NCBI RefSeq assembly: GCF_030272615.1
Contig: NC_081412.1
Coordinates: forward strand, 106,274,296 to 106,338,295
DNA length: 64,000 bases
Source: Cryptomeria japonica
Lineage: Eukaryota > Streptophyta > Pinopsida > Cupressales > Cupressaceae
Direction: 5' to 3'
The notes below the pieces were generated by a model. The model ran no database searches and had not been told where the DNA came from. It saw only the letters and a program-made list of their open reading frames with translations. A program made the position numbers and the translations under genes. Of the stretch, positions 55,992 to 64,000 are shown in pieces. The first letter of the stretch is position 1; every line of letters begins with the position of its first letter.

Positions 55992-58900
55992 CTATAAAGA
56001 AAGCATCTTCATGCAAGATGCAGGAATGTCCGAGGGAGAGACCTCTAGGAAATCGACACCCTCCACAACAGCCTTATTTGCTAAAAAATCCGCAATGATG
56101 TTGATTTCCCTAAAATGATGCGAAATAGAAAAAGTGGAAAAGCATTTTAACTGCTGAAGAATGTGATCTAAGAAATATTGAAGATGCCAAGATAGACATT
56201 TCTTGGCTACAACCACTTGAAACACGACCATGGAATCGCCTTCAATAACAATGTCTTTAATGTTTAATGAAAGAGCGATATCAAGCCCAAAGAATAAAGC
56301 TTGAAACTTAGCCATGTTGTTGGTACCATGTCCAATTTGTTTACCCACAACTTTGATGACTTTTGAAGAATGATAAAAAATAACTACTCCAATACCAGAC
56401 TTTCCCGGATTCCCCTTTGAGGCTCCATCAAACTGAAGTTTGAATGAAGGGAATGGAGGGGGAGTCCATCCGGCCAATTTTCGTTTAACCAAAGAAGATA
56501 GACCTCCTGATACAACCCCATGGGAAGACATCAAACGAAGTGCGGACCATTTCCAAGTAACTTGATTATCCCAATTAGAGAAAGAACTGAGATGATCTAA
56601 GTTTTTATGAATGAATGAAAGAACCACCTCACTGATGGAGGTTTGAATTTTACCAATTACTTCAGAGAAAGTGGCATTTTTATGATTAAAAATTCTAAGA
56701 ATTTCTTTCAAGCCAAATATTCCAAATTACCAGTGATGGGGCCACAACCCAAAGGGATGAATAGTACGATGAGGAAAACAACAAGGGCCAGGCCATGAAA
56801 TGTGAAAGAAGATTGGGACCTATCGCAGAAGACCAGCCAAGCATGCCAAATAACCAATACCAACACTCATAAGCAAATGGACAAAACAAGAAAAGATGAT
56901 CCATGGATTCCATACAATGACCCCAAAAAACACAAGGAAATACAACTGTAATCCCAAGTCTGTCCAAGCGCATTCCGGTGAGAACCTTATCTTGGACTGC
57001 CAACCAAGCAAACGACCTTGCTTTAGGAAGACAAACCAGGTGCCAAAAAAGCTTAGTAGGCCAGCAAGGGGATGGAGAAGTTTGAACTAAAGAATTATAA
57101 CCTTCTTTAACTGAATAAGAACCAGCAGCACTCTTAATCCAAACCAAGGAGTCCTCTTTATTTTGGAAAACAAGGGGTCTTTTGTGAAGTTCTTCCACAA
57201 AAGCCAAAATAAGATTAATATCAACCGACAAGGGAGGGATAATCTTCCAATTCACAATCACACAAGGACTAGAGGCGACAATGTCAAAATAATCGGCAAC
57301 AAAAGGCCCCCAAAATTCTAATAGAATACCAGACAAAGGGGACCAGTCTCGGATAACTGAAAGGGCAGAGTGCCCATTCCAGACTTCATCCCAAAATCGA
57401 ACTTTCTTCCCATTATTGACAACCCAGGATAGATGTGGTAAAATAACCATCCTACATGAAACCAAAAAATTCCAAAAAGCCGAACCTTTTGGAAGAGATG
57501 AAGCAGTAAAAATCCTTTCTCTGGAAGCACCCCTTAAGTACTTAGCAAACATGATGGCAGCGCATTTACTATGAGGGTCAGCATATAACTTCCAAACCAA
57601 ATTTGCCCCCAAAGCCTTATTCTGAGCAGCTAAATTACGAATGCCCGCACCCCCCAGCTCTTTGGGATGACAAATTTTGTCCCAAGCCAAGAGAGGAATC
57701 CTCGGCTTATCACCCAAGTTATCATTCCAAAGAAAGGTCCTAAGGGAGACCCTAATGTTCTTAATAGCTTGGGGGGGAGCCTGCAAAATGGACATCAAAT
57801 ATGTGGGGATGGCATTCAAAACTGACTTAATTAAAAGAATTTTACCAGCCATCGTTAGCCACTTATGATTCCAGGAAGAGATTCGGGAGGATATTGAATG
57901 GACAATTTTGTTCCAAAAGGAAGCCTTATCCGACCCTAGAAAAAAAGGAATGCCCAGGTATACACATGGAAGGGTCCCAACTTGAAAACTCCAAAAGCGG
58001 ATGAGTCTATTTTTAACTAGAGGGGAGACATTCACAAAAAAGATTTTGGATTTATGATTATTAACACTTTGTCCATAAAAAGTTGCATAATCATAAATAA
58101 TTTTCTTAATAACACGAGCCTCCCTTAGAGAGGCTGCCCCGAACATAAGCGTATCATCTGCAAACAAGCAATGAGATTGTGGAGAAGGGAGGCCATCTAT
58201 TCTAATACTTGACCATAAACCAGAAGCTGTAGCACTAGAGATGGCCCTACTTAATGCTTTTGCCAAAAGAATAAATAGAAAAGGAGACAAAGGATCCCCT
58301 TGCCTAAGTCCCCGAGAGGAAGCAAAAAACCTTAATGGGGAACCATTAACCAAAACTGAAAAGAGAGTAGAAGATATACAAGAAAACACCCACTTAACCC
58401 AGCAGCGCGAAAAGCCTAGATGATATAAAACAACCCTAAGAGCCCGCCAATTGACTCGATCATAAGCCTTCAACATGTCTAGCTTAAGTATCATAGCTGG
58501 AACCTTTTGTTGAGAAATGGAGTGTAGAACTTTGTGAGGTACAATCGCACCTTCAAATGTTTCTCGACCAGGAACAAATCCTCCCCGTTCTAGGGAGACA
58601 ATCCGAGGGAGGAGCCTATATAGCCTAACCGAAATTGCCTTAGTAAAGATTTTATATAAGGTAGTATACAAGGCAATCAAATGAAAATCTGAGAACGAAG
58701 TAGGATTATCCACCTTCAGAATGATAGCAATAAGAGTAGTATTAAGCTCTCTAAGAATAGACCTATTTCTTCTAGATTCCTCCAAGGCTAGCAATACGTC
58801 ATTCCCTATAAACTCCCAACACTTTTGAAAGAATAGTGTCGTAAACCCATCCAGACTCGGGGCCTTCTCCGGATGCATGGAGAAGACTATCTCTTTCAGT

Positions 58901-60174
58901 TCAGCTAGAGTAAAGGGAGCCATAAGCTTCTTATTATCTTCTTGAGAAACTAAAGAGGGGATCGATAGCACAATCTCATTATCTAACGCAACTGGATCCA
59001 CTGTAAGAAGTGACTTAAAGAACCTAATAGCTTCGGAAGCAATCTCTTCCTCATCTACCAAATTGTTTCCATTAGAGTCAGTAATGCAGGAAATTCGATT
59101 ACGTTGCCTCTTGAGCTTGGTCGAGGAATGGAAAAATTTAGTATTTCTATCCCCATTGGAAGGCCAAAGATCTCTAGACTTCTGCCTCCAACAAGATTCT
59201 TCCCTAGCCAAAGTCTCAGAAAGTTGAAAGTTCAACAACTTCAACCTATCAATCTTAGCCTTTTCCCCGAAAATGTTCTTGAAATGCAATACATTCCACA
59301 CCTTAATCTTATGTTTTAAGAAACCCATCTTCTTAACAAGCTGAAACATCCGGGATCTAGGAAAGAATGGAGCAGAACACCACCATTGCTTTAATGAAGG
59401 TAGGAAAGATTGATCCCAAAACCACATTGGCTCAAACTTAAAAGGTAACTTCCAAGGAGCCCTGTCCTCAAAAATAGTAAACTGAATAGGAAGATGATCA
59501 GAGCCAGTAAAGGGGAGAACTGAGGAAACAAAGTCCTGTCCCGAACTGAACCAATTTTCTGAAACCAAAAAACGATCCAATCTCTCAACAATTTGGCAAA
59601 AGTCCCTACGCATGTTGGTCCAAGTAAATGTCCCATTAAGCGGTTTACAATCAACCAAATTTAAAGATTGAATGAAGAAGCAAAAATCTGACATAGAATG
59701 CTTGTTAGGGATGATTCCCCCAGCCTTTTCATTCAAACTAGTAATTGCATTAAAATCCCCCCCCAAAATTAGAAAAACATTGCGCAGCGGGGCAGCAAGG
59801 GAAGCCAAAAATTCCCAAAGGTTTCTTTTTTCTAAAACCCTAGACGACCCATAAACATTAAAGAGCCAAAATTTTAAGTTAGATATCCTACTTTTGACTA
59901 GACCAAGCATCCAGTTGGATGAAGAAGCAATTAATGAGAAATGAACACTAGAATCTGTCCAAAGAAACGCAAGACCCCCAGAAGCACCTGAAGAGGGAGA
60001 AGCACAAAAATTCCATGCTTTCTAGGAAGAGAATAACCTATCAGCCGAAGAGAGATTTAACTTAGTTTCTTGAATCATGAACACATCACACTTCATTAAG
60101 TCCAATTGTGACTTAATCAAGCATCGCTTGTTAGGGGCATTTAAGCCCCTAACATTCCAGGATAAAATCCTCAT
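55992..60174 (-). CDS. LINE ORF2: endonuclease-RT-zf-RVT-RNase H (one stop, one frameshift)
   Basis: Enzyme that nicks target DNA and reverse-transcribes the element RNA at the nick. ATG at 60,174 opens MRILSWNVRGLN (endonuclease Asn), then QETKL (Glu), GASGGLAFLW, GGDFNAI and TGSDHLPIQF (catalytic His), so the whole endonuclease is present except for a TAG at codon 51 (60,024-60,022). [37 protein letters not shown] at about residues 671-678 (58,164 onward). zf-RVT: LPKARSFAWLAV, HLFLFCPFAYECW. A frameshift between about 56,711 and 56,695 separates the RNase H: FDGASKGNPG, NNMAKFQAL, IEGDS, REINIIADFLANKA. About 1,390 codons in total, with all catalytic residues kept. Alternative reading: RNase H as a third frame, but family members fuse it. 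Confidence 0.92.
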
Positions 60175-61835
60175 TGGCCCTGAGGGGAGGCATCTGCTCC
60201 CCTCGAGATTTCCAAAGAAACCGGAGAAACCTTACTTGCCAAAAAAGTCTTGTGAAGACTAAGCTTAGTCGCCAAGCCTTTTGTGACTGGTGGACTAAAG
60301 GGTTTTTTGGATCTCTTCTTTCTGGAAGTTTCCAAAGAGGAAAGAAGAGTTGACTGAATTCCCGCATCAATTTCAAGATTAGTTTTAACAAATTTGGGTT
60401 TACGGCCTCTTTTCCCAGGAGTTGACAATGTGGGAGAAAGAGGGGTTTGTACTACAAGAAGACCAGAATTGCCCAAAGAAGTGTTTGGAGGAAATCTATT
60501 CTCTAGAGCCGAAGCCACCCAACCCTCTACCTTCTCCAGAAGAATGTGAGCCGAAGATGGCCCAGGATCTGATGTCACTACGACTTTATCCAGATTAAGA
60601 ACATCAAAGGATTTTGTAGTGGGAAAAGCAGCCAAGTCATTTTCCAGAGTACCCAAATCAACTGAGATTGAAGAAATCACTTTATTTGCAAGATCAGAAT
60701 TGAGAGAGACCTTATTTGTATTAGCAATATCTTGCCCCTGAGCAATAAGCTGCTCATCTGGAACAACATCAACATCCCCAGGATGTTCTGAGGTATTCAA
60801 CCCTTCAGGAAATTGTATCTCAGACCCTAAAACTTTCCCAAGCTCAGCAGAAGACTTTCTCGTAGGTAAAACATCATTAGCAACATTATAATTATTCAAA
60901 AAAGAACCCTTCACACACCCAGTCCTCGGGGGAGGAATAGAACGCAGAGAAGCCTCTGCCGAAGCTTCAGGCATGAACGTAGCCTTTTTAGGGGGAGGTA
61001 AATTAGCAGCAGATATATCTAAATGGTTCTTACTCCAAACAAACAACTCCGCATCCCTATCAAAAGAGGAATCAATAACACCTGAGCCAAATTGTATGGT
61101 TTTCATGTGAAAAAACAGAGGAGAGTCCATAGTCACCGAAGAACAGCCAACATTCCCAGAATTTTTTAACAAATTTTGATGCCAAAGACCAAAAGGAGAC
61201 CGAATATTACAAAACTTCGGCGGAGAAAGTTTAGGTAAAATTAAAACACAAATTTTTACCACCACTACCCCATCCTCAAATGCCGAATGAGACAACATAA
61301 ATTTGCCAAAAGAATCCCCAATCTTAGTTAAAACATCAAATTCAACAAATTCTGATGGCAACAAAGGAAGTTTAAACTAGGTGGGGACCTGTTTTGGACC
61401 AACCCTAGAGGAAGCAAGAAAGGGCTTCCAAGTTTCTACAAAGATCAGATTTTTTCCAAGCCAGAAAAATGGAACACACAATGCCTTATCTCTAGCAGAT
61501 GTAGAATAAAAAATAACAATGAACGAACTTGCAGAGAGAACATGGAAATATAAAGTGCCATACCAATGTGCATGTATTTTATAATGGAGCTGAGATAGAG
61601 GAAGAGAGTCACCCCAAACCTGGATAACAACTGCCAAAGCTCGAAGATCATGCGCCTTCTTTCCTAAAGTATCATTCGAGGCATCAATTGACGGAACCGT
61701 GGACGAAGCAGGTTGTGAGGGCAAAACAACATTCGGATCTTGGCCTTCCAAGCTCTTTTTTAATGGTTGTGAATTAGCAGAGTTTCTTGGCAGCCCAAGC
61801 CGAGCCTTATTATCAAAAACCCTATCATGATGAAA
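60171..61835 (-). CDS. LINE ORF1 (DUF4283-like RNA-binding protein, one stop)
   Basis: RNA-binding chaperone that accompanies the LINE RNA. The frame runs open from 61,835 to the TGA at 60,173-60,171 with one TAG at 61,379-61,377. The N-terminal half matches the plant LINE DUF4283 pattern: HYKIHAHWYGTLYFHV, FIVIFYSTSARDKAL, FFWLGKNLIFVETWKPF, then, across the stop (where Trp is expected), LPLLPSEFVEFDVLTKIGDSFGKF. The zinc knuckle that often follows is not visible; the rest is low-complexity and Ser/Pro/Lys-rich with a basic end (RKKRSKKP). No ATG lies in frame at the start; one in another frame at 61,849 suggests a small shift near 61,837. Its stop overlaps the ORF2 start as ATGA. Confidence 0.8.
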
Positions 61836-62543
61836 CTACTTTTGGCCATTCTACTGCCAATTTCTCAAATTTTTACCCCGATTTCTATTTTGTCGAAAAA
61901 ATCCTTTGAAATACATAGAGGAAGGAAACTCAGATGTGATTCCCCTGCCATCGCAAGCAAGCGAAACTAGGGCATCAACCCATTTTCCTCCGCAAAAAAC
62001 CCACTGCGGAGTGTGTCCTGCGTGCATGCCAAACGAATCTTTGGGAGGAGGCGGATCTGCCACCGCCTCATCTCCCCAACACCTTCGCGACTGCATGGCG
62101 AGCGCTCCTCTCGAAAACTCGCACCTCCTCTGCAACTTCTATCTGGTTGCCACTGCCTACTTGTTGATCTCGGGGATTTAAAGCTCTTGGTTGATTTTTA
62201 AAAACCTTAGTCGCACGATTTTGATGTTATTGGCGGACATGAAATATGGCACAATTGCTATGCGTTTTGTTGTCATTTTGGTCTCTGATCACACGACTGT
62301 GCTAACCTTGCCGCCAACAACCTTCAATTGCGCGATCCCCTTTTTTTCTGCTACTGTCGCCCTAGGCATTTCAAACCCTAGTTGTCTCTGTCTTTCTGCA
62401 CGACGCCACTTTACTCGACTATTTCTGATTTGAATCCCAGCTGGCATATAATATTAAGGATGCTGCAAATCGTGCCTAGTAAACACCACGATCTCTGAGC
62501 AGCCTTGTGCAAACCGCCCACAACTCCAATCTACAAGCACCCC
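61836..62543 (-). promoter_or_regulatory. LINE 5' leader / internal promoter region
   Basis: About 0.7 kb between the duplicated target site and ORF1, clearly more GC-rich and CpG-containing than the surrounding intron, as expected for a LINE 5' UTR carrying its own promoter. Short frames here resemble no protein. Confidence 0.6.
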
Positions 62544-62560
62544 CTTAAATTATAGTGTTG
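62544..62560. repeat. 17-bp target-site duplication of the LINE (right copy)
   Basis: CCTTAAATTATAGTGTT, identical to 54,523-54,539. It marks the 5' end of the LINE. Confidence 0.92.
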
Positions 62561-63527
62561 TAGATACTATAGTTTTTAATAAATACAATAATAATTTGCT
62601 TATGAAGATATAAATGTCTTTTTTATAATTTTGTTCCTAAAAAATTTATGGTGTTAAAACAACATATTTATTTTCACTTTATGAATTTTTATAATATTTA
62701 AGAGCATTTAATATCTTCTTTTATAATGGTAGAATTAGTATAGTTTGAAGATTGAAAATAAGTAGGGAAAAAATTGGGAGGTCTAAAATTATACAAGTAC
62801 TATATAATGAAAAATACATCATATAATTCCACACATTTCCTTTCCTTCTTACTTACATTTACCTCTAAATTTTACCTCCAACATTTTTTTTATTGATACA
62901 AATAAACAATAGATTATAGATTACATTTTAAATTAAATGATTAAAAATATAATTTAAACTTAGAATTAAAATAAACCAAAAAAAAGAAACTCTAAAAAAA
63001 CTCTGAAAATTATGTCACATTAAGTCTATATAAAACCTCCAAAAAATTAAATTATAAATTAATGTGTAAAACTATGCCCTTACCGAATGGTAATGATAAT
63101 GCAAAAGATTGTGATAATAAAACTACAATAATAGAGAGTGAAACATAAGAAGGATAAGAATGTTTTTTCTACCTAGTTGAACCCTATAAAACATCATATA
63201 ACAATGTATTTCAAATGAATATTTACACAACCTAATACAATGTTTTCAAGTTATTGTTTCCAAGTTGATGTGCACAATATTGTCTCACATCTATCCATAG
63301 TGACTTGGATGATAAATTTAAGGCATTTTCTACTAGATTTGTTACATTAAACTTGTTGTAAATTGAGAGTTTGTCTATATGAAAGGAATACCCAATTTGT
63401 TAAATAGTTATGTCAATTGTATTTTTCATGTTGACATTGATTGAGAATATTTACCTTCTCTTTTTCACTAATGATTACAAATTAATTGAAATTAATTGAT
63501 ATGTGTTATATGATATTTTTTTTGTAG

Positions 63528-63747
63528 ATCTATGTTATGTGGAGGATCAACTAGTGTTTATATCTTCGGGTATTGCTTATATTATTACTTTACACGATCA
63601 GATATGACAGGATTCGTGCAAACATCTTTTTTCTTTGGTTATAATGCTTGCATATGCTATGGGATTTTCTTGATGCTTGGAACAGTGGGATTCCATGCCT
63701 CTTTATTTTTTGTTCGTCACATATATCGTTCAATTAAGTGTGAATAA
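63528..63747 (+). pseudogene. TM9SF exon 7 (last exon)
   Basis: Completes the split Arg codon and reads SMLCGGSTSVYIFGYCLYYY, SDMTGFVQTSFFFGYNACIC, then the last span and FVRHIYRSIKCE before TAA. Clear match to the family C-terminus, no lesion seen. It lies 12.9 kb from exon 6. Confidence 0.92.
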
Positions 63748-63963
63748 TTTTCTCCTTTAAAGGATATAATGACTATCATTGCCACAGATTTTCTTCTCAA
63801 CCTTTGTTTAGATCGTGTTGGGTTATCTTCTTTGTATAAAACTAATTGTAGATGTAATATTGAAATTTGGTGGGTAGCTACTCATTACATAATTTATCAA
63901 ACCATCACACACCATGCTAGTGATGGCCATGGTAACATTTGAATTCTTGAATTCTTATAAATC

Positions 63964-63969
63964 AATAAA
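63964..63969 (+). terminator. Candidate polyadenylation signal AATAAA
   Basis: First canonical AATAAA, 217 bases after the TM9SF stop codon. No cleavage site can be shown. Confidence 0.4.
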
Positions 63970-64000
63970 GATCGCTTTCAAAAACTTTATGTGATGGATT

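Larger units (their letters stand above)
54540..62543 (-). mobile_element. Nearly full-length L1-type LINE (8.0 kb)
   Basis: Complete non-LTR retrotransposon in antisense to its host gene. It ends in a T-run on the plus strand (poly(A) tail, about 11 bases) and is bounded by a 17-bp duplication typical of target-primed reverse transcription. From its 5' end (right): a leader of about 0.7 kb, relatively GC-rich; ORF1 (to 60,171); ORF2 with endonuclease, RT, zf-RVT and RNase H (60,174-55,992); and a 3' UTR of about 1.4 kb. I find one TAG in ORF1, one TAG in ORF2, one frameshift before RNase H, and a frame uncertainty at the ORF1 start. By plant standards it is young, and it is the best preserved transposon in the window. 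Confidence 0.93.
50639..63527 (+). other. TM9SF intron 6, 12,889 bp, with LINE insertion
   Basis: GT at 50,639-50,640 and a T-rich TTTTTTTTGTAG acceptor before 63,528. The first 3.9 kb is anonymous AT-rich sequence. A pair of related segments ending GATTAGG.GGATGA.ACACAT lies near 50,855 and 52,843. An antisense LINE fills 54,540-62,543, and about 1 kb of AT-rich sequence follows. Without the LINE the intron would be about 4.9 kb. Confidence 0.85.
47716..63747 (+). pseudogene. Transmembrane-9 superfamily (EMP70/TMN) gene, seven exons, with disabling changes
   Basis: TM9SF proteins are Golgi/endosomal membrane proteins with a large lumenal N-terminus and nine membrane spans. Exons: 47,716-47,863; 48,492-48,532; 48,634-49,206; 49,371-49,508; 49,897-50,053; 50,154-50,638; 63,528-63,747. 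All introns are GT-AG with matching phases. Exons total 1,762 nt, about 587 codons against roughly 590 for plant TMN members. Landmarks: HKYSKGDLVPLY, TYQYFDLPFC, MYYDDLPAWGFIG, FDIFYNNDRVI, SGIAGYTSASFYTQ, LLTGCLFCGPLFL, EDHEWWWR, and the end RSIKCE with a KxE Golgi-retention-type motif. Breaks: a net indel near 47,848 (a Gly-containing step before PF is lost), a second near 48,770, and TGA at 49,417-49,419 where the family has Trp. Because introns are kept it is not a processed copy. Sequencing error could explain one lesion but hardly all three. Confidence 0.85.

Noticed and set aside
61851-62201. Overlapping small frames on both strands with Pro/Gly- or Cys-rich translations
   Set aside because: They lie in the GC-rich LINE leader, overlap each other, and have no family features.

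Overview
This is a piece of a large, repeat-rich seed-plant nuclear genome. Three things point to a gymnosperm, probably a conifer: one recognisable host gene with a 12.9-kb intron, nested and heavily mutated Ty1/copia, Ty3/gypsy, L1-type LINE and hAT elements over most of the rest, and long stretches of anonymous AT-rich spacer. The species cannot be named from the sequence.

Layout. 1-2.5 kb: 5' end of a minus-strand gypsy element (LTR, tRNA-iMet primer site, and a gag frame open to the window edge). 4.2-4.6 kb: a copia 3' LTR. 4.6-13 kb: mostly featureless spacer with a hairpin-repeat array at 6.9 kb. 13.2-15.7 kb: decayed LINE on the minus strand. 15.7-17.4 kb: 5' part of a hAT element (subterminal CGAGT repeats, BED finger, DUF659-like region), cut off by an LTR at 17,412. 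18.4-21.4 kb: a long minus-strand frame (ORF-X) that I do not recognise. 22.4-28.2 kb: a composite minus-strand copia region with two unlike LTRs, a SIRE-like gag C-terminus, a second unrecognised frame (ORF-Y) and a copia RNase H. 28.2-31.1 kb: a gypsy gag-protease-RT remnant split by a solo LTR with a perfect 5-bp target-site duplication. 31-39 kb: microsatellites, repeats and LINE scraps. 39.1-41.7 kb: copia element with a dead gag and six 46-bp repeats. 42.6-44.1 kb: complete 1.55-kb non-autonomous LTR element with TSDs and ten 41-bp hairpin repeats. 44.1-45.3 kb: decayed gypsy RT-RNase H.

47.7-63.75 kb: a seven-exon gene of the transmembrane-9 superfamily (TM9SF/EMP70/TMN). All introns are GT-AG and the exons total 1,762 nt, but I find two frameshifts and one in-frame TGA, so this copy reads as a decaying, non-processed gene. 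Intron 4 carries tandem copies of the exon-4 end with its 5' splice site. Intron 6 holds a nearly intact 8.0-kb L1-type LINE in antisense, bounded by a 17-bp target-site duplication.

The main candidates for something undescribed are ORF-X and ORF-Y, two long retroelement-associated frames with no domain I can name, each interrupted only by TAG codons over most of its length. The others are the duplicated splice donors and the hairpin-repeat LTR elements at 39-44 kb.
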